Source of the DNA: Erigeron canadensis
Taxonomy: Eukaryota > Streptophyta > Magnoliopsida > Asterales > Asteraceae
Direction of reading: 5' to 3'
Length of the DNA stretch: 64,000 bases
NCBI RefSeq assembly: GCF_010389155.1
Contig: NC_057764.1
Location: forward strand, 40,742,275-40,806,274
Positions 36,376 to 48,200 of this stretch are shown in pieces. The notes under the pieces are model-generated. The model was not told the DNA's origin. It did no database searches and saw only the letters and a list, made by a program, of their open reading frames with translations. A program made the position numbers and the translations under genes. Each line of letters starts with the position of its first letter. The first letter of the stretch is position 1.

Positions 36376-38393
36376 ATGGATCAACTGATATGTGGAGGGT
36401 GCAGAACGTTGCTGATGTATCCGCGTGGTGCTACTAATGTCAGATGCTCCTGTTGTCATATGGTCAATCTTGTTCCCGGTGGTATGTTACTTTGGATAAT
36501 CTCTTCAATATTTCTGTTTACCGGTCTGAGGCTAGCTATAAAATGATCGATATGTTGTTAGTTTTAGTTGATGTGAATCGTATGTTATTGGTTTATCTTG
36601 TTTATGTTATGTTTACTCAAATGCAACTGACTATCAGATTGATACTTATTATTTATAAAATTAATGTGGTCACATATTGACTAATTCTATATGCTATCTA
36701 TGTTGATGTAATGTCATGAATTGATGCTACTCGTTCTCCCAATGTCGATAAATCTCTTGAGTTTTCCCAAATTTGGAACTCAATTTTGCTGCTCCCATAT
36801 TCATGGCATTACATATTCATTATCTACAAGTACATAATATCTTTTTCTTAAATGGTCCTGTTCTTTGGTCGACAGGTTCAAACCAGGTTGCTCAAGTAAA
36901 CTGTGGAAATTGTCGTATAAGGCTGATGTATCCATATGGTGCTCCGTCAGTTAGATGTGCAGTTTGTCACTACATTACAAATGTCAATGTGAGTACAACC
37001 ACCTATCTTCTTGCTACGAATAAAAATTCACAAACTCACTCACGCAGAGGAGTATAACACGGCAAATTGGGATGCTAAATAGATGTTTTCAGTTGCATAA
37101 ATAGATGTTTTTTTCTTGCCCATTTTTGGTTTTCGATTAGTGGTGTATTTCACTCTTAAAAATGGCCTGGTGAGTTGTATCAGACTTCAGCGTGCCATTG
37201 ACCATCGATCTCTTTTCCCTACAGATGAACAACGGAAGAATACCCACTCCTGTTCCTATGCGGCCCAGTGGAATTGCATCATCAGGACCAATGCCCCCTG
37301 ACCCGATAGTGGGTTGCTTCCTCTTTTTTTCTTCAATCCGAAACCAATTGTTGGTAGACTAAAAGATTGCAAAAAAAATAGGCTTGTTTGATCAAGTTTT
37401 AGCCAATGGACTTCATATTACAACAATTTTTTTGCCATTTGTTCCTACTTTGTATGTGAAAAAGACCCTTGTTAAAATGCCATAAGGCCCATAACCTTGG
37501 TTTTCATTAAGCACAACAATGTTGGAAAATGTTTGATTTTGACCAGTAAACAAGACCAAAAGCAAAGTCAATGGGAACAAGAAGTTACTGTCTAAATAAG
37601 TACATACAATAGATGTAATACATACTTCTCTAATAGTATTTGGGCAAAACTACAATGACCGTTTGATAGAACAATATGTTTTAAGGTTGAATGGATCAAA
37701 AGCCTCTATTAGGACAGTTCCAGTGACAAAGGGAACACCGTTTAAACTTTCTACCATTTAGTGCTGAGTGAAAATATGGCAACTTTTCCTATCTAAATAG
37801 AAAACCTTTTCATTCTGGGTTCATACATTGTACAACATGGGGTTGGTTGTACATGGCACTCATATATTCTTTTACCATACTTGATATCTTCTGCAGGCAG
37901 TGCCGCATTCTCATGACCAAACTGTGGTTGTTGAAAATCCCATGTCTGTTGACGAGAGTGGAAAATTGGTATGTAATTCTTTCGTAGTCTTTTTAACTAT
38001 TGCCAATTGTTGGTGGAGCGGTTGGGTAACAGGTCCAAATGGGTTGTTTACTTGTTTTTTAGTATGGGTCGATACAGGTTGGGTCATATAGTCATTTTAA
38101 TCCATTTCTAGAATAAACTATACAAATTCCACGTTTGTATAAATTAAATTAGGTTCATAATCTAGTTTTTTTTCTAGTTATATGTGTATGTAATAATCCA
38201 TATAAACACTTTGGGCGACTTTCAACCCATTTGACCCATTTACCTTTTAGCTATTTTTGTTTTATTGTACTTGGGTTGAAATTGTTGCATCTATCAATGG
38301 TGCTTTTTTTGAAATTGGTCTCTTTTTTTTGTGAGTATCCAGGTAAGCAATGTTGTTGTTGGAGTAACCACAGAGAAGAAAGCGGTCAAGTGA
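36376..38393 (+). CDS. LSD1-type zinc-finger protein with two fingers
   Basis: Exons 36376..36481, 36876..36988, 37225..37308, 37897..37968, 38343..38393 total 426 nt (141 aa). LSD1 proteins are plant regulators of cell death and oxidative stress that work by protein-protein contacts in cytosol and nucleus. Two LSD1 fingers are visible: [22 protein letters not shown] (written here as C6-x2-C9...C26-x2-C29) and a second starting [13 protein letters not shown]. The C terminus ([15 protein letters not shown], then [13 protein letters not shown]) matches LSD1 itself rather than LOL proteins. Canonical LSD1 has three fingers and about 184 aa; the first finger is missing and MDQL leads directly into a finger-2-like sequence. 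A 3' splice site just before the ATG (TTTCAG, 36358-36363) indicates an upstream non-coding exon. The gene is otherwise intact. Confidence 0.9.
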
Positions 38394-40050
38394 ATAACTA
38401 GTCATCATCCATGATCTCTATTGATGAATGAAAACGGGCCCTTCTGAAGATTTGATGTGTACAGTAATACAAGTAGAAAAATGGTCATCATTATAGCATT
38501 GTTGTAACATAAATTATTCAGGAAAAATATGAGGATATGATCAGTTCTTTGAGTTGAAAGGGGCACAATTTTGGTATATAGCTTCATTATGCGCTCCTTT
38601 TCAAGAAAAATTCGTGACCATTCCCATAGACCAGATGCTAAAGTTTTTATTCTGCCAAATAAAATAATGTGTATACATCACTAAAAAGAAAATTGTGAAT
38701 TGATATAAAACTACTAGTTAGCATTCTTGTGTGCTCGTCGAATTCTGGGCGACAACTGTAACCCTATATACGAGTATAAATATAGTATCGACAACTGTAT
38801 TTGTATATGTTCGATACATACTAAAGAGTCAAATAACACTAAATAGTTTGGCTCCCAACCGAAATATTAAATTCAATATTTAATAATCAATTTCTATATT
38901 TGCAAAAGGCAAACAAATGATATATCAAACAATAAGAAGGTGTTGATAGTAAAGACTAGTTATATTTAAGTAATGATTATCCTTCCTGGTATCATGATTA
39001 ATACTATGCTTAATCAGTCTCTTTGTGCAGAAACTCACACTTTCACGAAGATATCAAGTTTTATGACATAATTAACCTTCCTGGTATCATGTTAAGTCAC
39101 AAACCAAGGTGAAAATACACTTGAAACATGTTTGACATTTGCCCATATAGTTTGAAGTTCAGACCATATCACAAATCACAAATTTTAAGTTCCTTCTTTC
39201 ATCGCCATCATCATATATTATATATACATATAAATTTAAGGCTTCAAACTATATATGATCAAGGATTCAAGGGCATAAAAGCATGAACTATCTACAAAAG
39301 CATCCCAAATGTCATTTTAAACATATTTTGTTACATCAGATTTTTTTATTTTGAATTTTAACTCATGCACCTTGAGTTAACTTCATCCTTTTCATGTTAT
39401 TCTTCTGAATTTGTCTAGCCTGATTTTATTTAGTCTATACATCCTCCAATAAAAATACCATTCTACAAGGGACAATGTACACCTTCATATTAAAAAGGAC
39501 AACATAAAACCAACCTTGAGTTAAAAGAGTGTTTTGAGAAGTGTCGTCACGGATTTCAATACTTTGTAAGTCCGTAAACGTAACTTCTTCTACTGACATG
39601 TGTCGCCAAGTTGGAAGAGCCGTGTCACACTCACTCGGTATCCAATCAAAGATCCTCCTAAATGCAGTCTCCTCTCACTGATTGAAAAATAAAGGTCTAA
39701 CAGTATTATGCGGCAAAGTTTAATGATCAATTGGCTATTTTAGAGAATACGTAACTAGCTAGTGAGTTTTGCAAGCTGTATTCGTTGTCCGTTTACCAAA
39801 TTTAAGCTTTCCTTCTTCTCTTCTCTACTACTTCCTCAATCAGCATTCTTCTGATTTGCACTATATATGGAACCGAAAGAAACAAAAAGTAAATTCACAT
39901 GTTATATATGCAAGTAAGAGATTGCATATAAACACATACCAAAAAAACATAAGGGATAAGCCTTACTTCTTAATCTCATTCTATCTTCTGATCGTGGCTT
40001 TTAAATTTGTTTCCTTTCGCAAATCAAAAGTTAGAAAGCAGGGTGTAGCA
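38394..40050. other. Spacer: LSD1-like 3' region and MSR-like promoter/leader
   Basis: AT-rich. An in-frame open stretch with ATG at 39769 precedes the MSR-like start, but its translation (F/Y/K-rich) lacks resemblance to the family, so it is read as 5' leader. No other gene seen. Confidence 0.6.
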
Positions 40051-42476
40051 ATGGATGTGAGGCAGGTTATGGGAGCGGTTCTTACATTTTCCATGTTTAT
40101 GATGCTTGGTAATATGATCAAAAGAGACCATTTTGAAGGTGATGTTTTGGTAAGTGCATCAAATATCATGTCTTCTATTGATCATATACAGTGTGTAGAT
40201 ACCATCTACTTGAACTTCTTGTTTTGGAGGATTATTGTCTATATTTGCTTCATTTCATATCTACAAGAGGCTTAAACGTCTTTCAATATTTCATATAGTT
40301 ATTGTTAACATCCAAAAGGCTTAAAAGTTTTTCCTAATTATACAATCTGGCATGTTAACATTCTTGTAATCATCCAATCATATTATATTTAATCAAGTTA
40401 ACTGCAATTCACTACAAAGCAATAATTATGTTTATAATTTTGTGGCATACCTCAGTATATATTGTTACTATAAGGCAAATGGACCAATTTAGCTTTGTAA
40501 GTTGCCAAAATCTACTACTAAGAAGTTTATAAAAACCGTCAAAGTATAAACCATTGTAACATTAGTTCGTTTATTCAAATATTGATGATATATTAGTTGT
40601 TGCGTTCGGTGCAGCTTGACATCCCAGCGACTGCGAAGGCTGAACAAGACTTCAAAAAACCGATTTCGAATGCTGATCAAGACTACATGAAGACTATGAG
40701 GCACAGTCTTTTTGAACTTTCTAAAGGACTACGGAAAAGTGATGCTCAACCCTTGAAGCTTTGTTGGAACAATACATCACTACGTAAGTAACGTCACGAA
40801 TGCCTACTAGTTGCTAAAAGTCCTTTGACTCTATGGAATACGCTTATGTTGTAATTGGTTATCTGATCATACCGTTTGGTTTTGTTGTAGCGAAAGGAAA
40901 TGAGAACTCAAAAGGTTTTGTTACGTTTTCATTAACTGATGGCCCAGAATATCACATTTCTCAGGTTTGATCCCCCAACAAATTTGATTCGGAGTACAGT
41001 AATATTTTTTAGTCACTTAATGTAACTCGATGAATAATTCATTCAGATCGCCAATGCGGTGCTAGTTGCTAAACATCTTGATGCAACTCTGGTGCTACCA
41101 GAGATTGTTGGCAGCAAAGGTGAAAAAAGGTTAGCAGCCCATTCGATCCATTTATTACTATCCCGATTGATATGGGTTATGTTTCATCTCCATTTTGTTC
41201 GGGTGTGTCATCATATTATTCTTGTGTGATTTTTAATGAACTCGCCATTTATTAAAATAAAAACAAAATAAAATAGAAATGGGTCCACCCGACCAACTAG
41301 GTACAAAGGACTCGTTATGACATGGTTTTCTGTCCGGTTGATTTTAACAACTTGAGGATGGAAATCATTAGATTAATCAGTTTAGTTGGATCTGATGTAT
41401 GGTGGTTGGTTGGACTGACACCACTAGTTCGATATATTTCAGAGGTTTCGAAGAAATTTATGATATGGAGAAATTCTTAACGGTCATGAACGGTGTGATT
41501 CGAGTACAAAGGCATAAAACTCCGGGAACATCAACGAAAAAGCTCGTTAGTGTAAAAGTTCCCTACAACGCTAACCGGAACTACATTATGACCAATATTA
41601 AACCTCTATTTCAAAAAACACAAAACGTGCGGGTCGTAACGTATTTTCCTTCGTCAACCATGGGACAAGGCAAAGTCGACAAGGATATGGACCCTCATTC
41701 ATGTTGGGCAACTTTCGAGGCACTCCGTTTAAAGCCTGAACTGCAAGCAATGGTCGACTCACTTGCTGAGAGGCTAAGAAACCATGGACAAAATGGGCAA
41801 TTTGCTGCTATAGACTATAAGGGTGCGCTGTTGGGAAAAGGTATTTGTCAAAGTAATGCAAATAAAGAGAGAAAAAATTGCTATAACCCTGTCGAAATTG
41901 CACAATTTCTTCAAAGAATTGGCTACCCACTAAATGCGACAATTTACATGACTCAATCAAAAGCGGACCGTAGCATTGGTGCAGTGAAAGATTTATACCA
42001 CAACACACTCACAAAGGTACGAACTTTTGGTTCCCATTAGCACATTTTTAACAAAATAACCACAGCGGAAAAAAAGATTTGGTAAATGTTCACTCAACAT
42101 GATTTTTACTACTTCCAAACTTGACAGCATTTACTCACACATTTTTTACTACAAACTCATTTATGTAATCATCATGATTTTTTGTTTTATATCCAAAAAA
42201 TTGAAACAGGAAGACATAACGAATGAAGACGAGAAGGGGAAGCTTCTCAACTCGGAACTGGAACAAGATATCATCGACTTCCATTTATGTTCAATTAGTG
42301 ACATTTTCATGCCTGCAAAATCTGGTCTCTTTTATGCTAACGTTGTTGGAAATAGAATAGCAACCGGCAAGATAGACATTCTTGTCCCAGCTCAAATAAC
42401 ATCAGACTTGGCACAAAATCATGTCTCCTCATACATATCAAAAAGAAGTCACCCAGCATATGCTTGTTTCTGTTAA
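40051..42476 (+). CDS. MSR-type GT106 (O-fucosyltransferase-like) protein, mannan synthesis-related
   Basis: Exons 40051..40149, 40615..40783, 40891..40964, 41047..41129, 41443..42016, 42210..42476 total 1,266 nt (421 aa), matching the roughly 420-aa MSR proteins. Members are Golgi proteins of glycosyltransferase family GT106 that promote glucomannan synthesis with CSLA enzymes. The N terminus MDVRQVMGAVLTFSMFMMLG is a short cytosolic tail plus a type II anchor (about 7-20). The domain follows with GFVTFSLTDGPEYH, IANAVLVAKHLDATLVLPEI, and a C-terminal part FVCS-like (FHLCSISDIFMPAKSGLFYANV, then GNRIATG), ending YACFC. The start was chosen because upstream in-frame codons lack family resemblance. 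The neighbouring calcium pump converges on it. Which MSR paralogue is not decided. Confidence 0.93.
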
Positions 42477-42840
42477 TAAACAAAACCTCAAGTTGTATCT
42501 AGTGCTTGAATAAGGCAACATTAAGTTGCGTGTGTTATCAAAAGTTTGTGAAAGTATCGTTTTTGTGTTATCATATTGATAAAGTTGTATATAAGTTTCA
42601 CAAAAAAATTAAAGACACCACCACAAATGTGTAAAAATTCTATGTGCAAATCCAATATACAAAAAACTGTGCCTTAAAAGACAAGTACAAAAGAAAAGAG
42701 GTGCATGTCACCCATTGTGATCATCAAGGTTAGTAACTCACTCCTGCTAATAAACCTATATAGTAAGTCCAGTGTGTTAGTACCACATAACTAGTTTACC
42801 CATGTACACACGGATAACCCTACCAAAAGCTCACAGTGCT
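42477..42840. other. Convergent 3' spacer, 364 bp
   Basis: The MSR-like stop (42474-42476) and calcium-pump stop (42841-42843) face each other. The 3' UTRs must overlap or nearly so. No terminator-like or RNA structure recognised. Confidence 0.7.
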
Positions 42841-45205
42841 TCATGTGTCATCCACATTTCCTCTTGATGAACCTGGCACAACACAAGAAGAGTAAGATAT
42901 GTATAACCAAGTAGGCTGTTGGGGTCAATACTCGACATTAATAATGTGATATTGAATCATAAAATTGAGATATTAAGCTGGCAATAAAGCGAACTCTTTA
43001 AGATAGTGTGTGCTTATGTTGTTTGAGTACTCAGCAAACTCTCAATTTTATGTTCTTTGATAGTCAGTTCCATCCTAGCTACTATGAATTTATGAAACTG
43101 ATTATTTGTTTCCTAAAATTCATTCAAATACTAGAACTGACTTTTACACCTATTAGATAATCAGTTTCACGGCATAAATAAAAAACATTCTTTACGCCGT
43201 AAAACGAATTCATGAGATCCACCACAAGATATAGAATCAGCATTTCATGAAACCCTTCACTCAATGTTGCAATTTTATATAGAGGAAAAACACGAAAGAT
43301 GATATGTCCCAAAGACGTACCTCTATTTCTTCGACCGGATGGCATACATTGCTTGAAGAGAATAGAAAAGTATTGACTCAAGGGCCGCACAGGAACAGGT
43401 ATTAATTTCCCGAGAACCGCAAGAGGCCAACTGGTCACAGTAAGCAATAACAGAAAGGAAGGAATGAATGACGGGAAAGCAATAACAGTAATGCAAAGTC
43501 AAACACATGTTTGTCTATTTGACCAAAAAGATATTCAAAAATCAGAAGTTAACATCACAATACTTTATAAAACCAACCTGATAATCCCAATAATAATTGA
43601 AACTAGCCACAATTGCCAGCTCAGCCGAACAGTAGTTGTAAATTTCCCCAAAAACATGATTATAATCACCTAAAAGCGAAGAACTCAATACGTCATATAT
43701 TACAAGAGGCAATATTGCGCGAGTAAAAGACAGAGAAACTCACTTGCAGTACAATAGTAAAGCCAACGATTCCCATGAATAAGCGGTTTTTGGTAACTCC
43801 AGCAAAAACGTTCATCTCATCAGGCTTTCGAGCATTAAATTCATTGAAAATCTGCAGTAAACATGGTTAGCAAACTAGAAGTGCAAAGTTAGACCCATTT
43901 ACCTATATGTAGATCGACTAGTAGTCTAGGATTACATTCTATCATTTAACTGGGTAAATCGGGTAAAACTTAAAAACTTCTCTAAAAACAGAATGTGTTC
44001 AAAGTCACCCAGCATGTATTCATAAGCTAACCATCTCCTAAAGCACCACATTAAAAGCAAATTATTATTTAGATTGTATCTACAGTTTCTATAAGTACAT
44101 TTTTTTTGAACAGCGGAATTGCATTATAAAATTCTTTCTGCAAGACGCTGAAAAAAAGAAACCCAAAGTTACATCAGGTATAACTGGCTAATTTGCCATG
44201 GGGACCAATTTAACATTTCCTTCTATAGATACATTTAATATATTAAAGATTTTCCAAAATCAAAGAGGAAAGAAATGTGTTGGCAAATGAATTTCTCCTA
44301 ACCTGAGTTATGAACACCAGTTTTAACCCCGTTACCCAACCCACCCATGTTGCCACACAGATCATCGACATAAATCATCACCTGAGAGAAGACAAAAGCG
44401 TTAAATATGAGTGTGTTCTTCTTTTTAGCAGCATCCTCAGCGTTTTCATGCTCTAAATGCAGAATCTTTCTGCCTTCAAAATTGAGTACAAGGAGGACAG
44501 TCACTTGATAAAATGCCTGTAATTTTATCACAATACAACCACAATCAGTATCGAAATAGTCAATGCAAAGCCTTCACATGCATTTTCACAAGCTATACCT
44601 GTACCAACAAATTCCTCCACATTATGTTCGTGATGAGAGGTTCCCTAACAAAGAAAAAGAAAAAAAAATGACTTTTACCAAACGACATTACCAAAAAATT
44701 AACGTCTTACCTCTATTGGGTCAAACGAATTAAAAAACTAAGCATGATAGAAGAAGGCTAAACGGTCAAAAGTATTCCCCTCTCATGATTCTGCTACATA
44801 TAACCTCCTAAATCAATTGATTAACGACTTTGGATACTCAATGGATTAATATAAACTTTGTAATCATATTTAATACATACTATTAGCAGGAAGAGTTCGA
44901 GTGTTAGGGAAAGGGTAATGCTTCAACACCACCCCAACCAAGATTTCAACTGTCTTGACCCAAACCCAGTTTAAGCCGACGCACCACTTCACTACCTCCA
45001 TAATCAAATAATATTTTAATATTACAAATCTAACCTTCGGCCAACTGGGGTTCGGTCCATGAGGTGATCTGTTGGTGGTTCAGTAGCTAGAGCAAGCGCA
45101 CCAAGAGTGTCCATTATAAGATTGACCCAGAGGAGCTGAAAAGAACCATTCATGAAGTAATCTGTCAGTATTTTAGTCTCATATTTTATGTGAGACTGCG
45201 AATGC

Positions 45206-45241
<36 letters not shown>

Positions 45242-48200
45242 CCTGCACTGCATTCAGTGGGACATCACCCGAAGATATAGCAGCAACAACATTAATAACG
45301 AGAGCGGCAACATTTACAGTGAGCTGAAACTGAATGAATTTCTGGATATTGGCATAAACGGATCTTCCCCATCTAACAACCTGTAGTATAATGTCAATAG
45401 ATTAATAACTCATTATAAAAAAAAACAATAAAGGATGAACTAGATAATTACACCATACCTTGACAACTGAAGCAAAGTTGTCGTCTAATATGATTATATC
45501 ACTGCTCTCTTTCGCCACTTCAGTTCCTTGGATACCCATAGCTAGCCCAATATCAGCCTACAGTCCAATAAATTCAAATTACATCTATGTAAAAATACAA
45601 AACTAACAACAAAAAATATCTTTTTAAAATTGGTCAGCTGCAATCATCATTAGTCAAAGTTTGACTTTCTGGCAGTTAACCACTTATCCCTTGTTTCCAA
45701 CCTCATGTAATGCAGGGGCATCATTAGTACCATCCCCAGTAACAGCAACAACATGCCCTTTCTTCCTAAGTGCTTGCACAAGTAGTAATTTATCATTAGG
45801 GGAAGACCGCCCCATCACCTGTTTCACAAATGACATTAAATCCATTTATCTCTTCTCAATTTATCAAAAGAAACACTGATATAAGTTAGTTAAAAAACAC
45901 ACAGATATCTTATCAGCAACTTCTAGCCTTTGATCTTCTGATAATCCCCTGAATGTTTTCCCTTCGATTAGATTTGGTTCTCTTGCATCTGCATTTGACT
46001 CCAAAATCCCACATTCAAGGGCTATTGCTTTGGCTGTTTGAAGATTATCACCCGTCACCATTCTTACCTTCACACCAGCCTTTATACAAAGTCGAACTGC
46101 ATCTTTCACATTCGGCCTACAAGGATCCTACATACATATAAAAGAAAAATATAACGTAATGTGCATCGACATTGCATACATAACATAGATCACAAATAAC
46201 CAACATGCCATTGTCCTATCGGTATCTAGGTTGCCCAAGAACCAATTGTTGGTGGGTTCAAGTCTCAGTTGAAATTGAAACAAATATGTGATAATGGTAT
46301 AACAATATAACAAGTGGATGTGCCTCTTTTGCCTTTGAGGAAAACATCAGTGACACATAGTATAAAAACCAATATAATGTAATAATAACCCAAGTGTACG
46401 TACCTTCAAACCAACGATTGCTAACAAAACAAGATCATCCTCAGGCATTTGCCAATGCTCTAATTCCTCTTCATCAGTTGGAAAAGTTTCATCTTTTACA
46501 GTTCGATATGCAATAGCAACACAACGCAGACTTCCAATAGCCATAGTTTCAATTGCTTTTTTAAAATACTCCACCTGAAATCAATATTAACAAAATGAGC
46601 AATATAAGAAGAAAAAAAAGGTGAAGAGCTATAAATGGTTATTCAGCAAGATGAAGATATTATATAAATTTTGCTAACCTTATGAGTATCCAAAGGCACT
46701 AAGGTCCCATTGGCATCCATGTAGCTGGTACATGCAGCTAACACAATTTCAGCAGCTCCTTTCCAGTGTATATGAACTTCCGAATCGGGCTATAGAACAG
46801 AAAAACAACTAAATAAACCACACTAATCTCATAGGATAATACATCATAGTGCCAAAGATGAAAAAAACACATATATTTACCCTTTTCACTGCAACGCCGC
46901 CTCGTTTTTTCTCTGAATTAAATGGGAATGCATGGACTATTGTAGATTCTGACCTGATGACATCAAAATTCATTCCAAGCTGCATAGTTTGTATAAATGA
47001 TAAGCATCATGAATGTGCAATACATGAAACAAAAAAAAGACAATTAAAACTTAAGTATAGGTGCTATCTACTATGTACTAACATTAACCCCCCATTGGAG
47101 AATAGCTTTTTCTGTTGGCGATCCAGACACTTCAACATTACCACCACCCTATCAAACATCAGAAACAAGTACTAAAAAACAATATCTAGATAGATAAAGA
47201 AAAGCAATTATATGCATTTTTAAGCTGTTACCTCGGGCAAAAAGACACTGCCAGTTGTATTTTGAGCTATGGCTTCGATGAGAAGAGCTACAAGTTCAGA
47301 GGGTAGTTCTGACTTGTTATTTGGTGGATCAATTTTCTTCCCGCAAATGTATGCCTCAACCACGGTCATCTGAAGAAAATAGAAAACATTATGTTATCTT
47401 TCAAAAGATCTACAACAAACGTAATAAGATTTAAGAAAGAAAAGAAAACTCACCAAGTTTAATGTCAATGTTCCAGTTTTATCACTGCAAATTGTAGTAG
47501 CAGAACCCATTGTCTCACAGGCAGAAAGCCTTCTAACCTGCACTTGGGGAATTAGCATCCATATATTTGATGTAATAGCTGAACAGATAAAAATGTTCTT
47601 AAGAGATAATCAAACATACCAGTGCCTTATCTGCCATCATTTTACGCATAGAATATGCAAGCCTGTAATTAAACAACAATGTCGAATGTTTAAGTTAAGT
47701 GCAACTTTTTTTAGAGAAAATAAACACTAAGGAATAACACAACTAATTATATAAAGAGAATCTTACGTTAATGTGACAGCTAAGGGTAGCCCTTCAGGAA
47801 CCGCGACAACGACAATAGTGACCTATACATTCTTCAAGAATCAATAAAGTGGAAACACAAAACTTAGCAATTAGTAAGTGCTCTGGTTGTCTGGTTTACT
47901 TTAAATGTCAACCATAGTAGATAACAAATTTGAGATTAGTTTCTTGGAATGTAATTATCTTTGACCAAATGTCTATAGTAGGAAATAACTAAAGTTGTGT
48001 TTATTGTATGTAAGCAACTTGAAAAAATGTTTATTGTACGTAAGGAAAACATACGTGGCAACCATCTACAGGTGCCACTTGTCAGATTTTAATTGGTTGA
48101 AATAAAATTCTTACATACAATAAACATTTTTTCGAGTTGCTTACATACAATACACACAACTTTAGTTATTTCCTACTATAGACATTTGTTCAAAGTTTCT

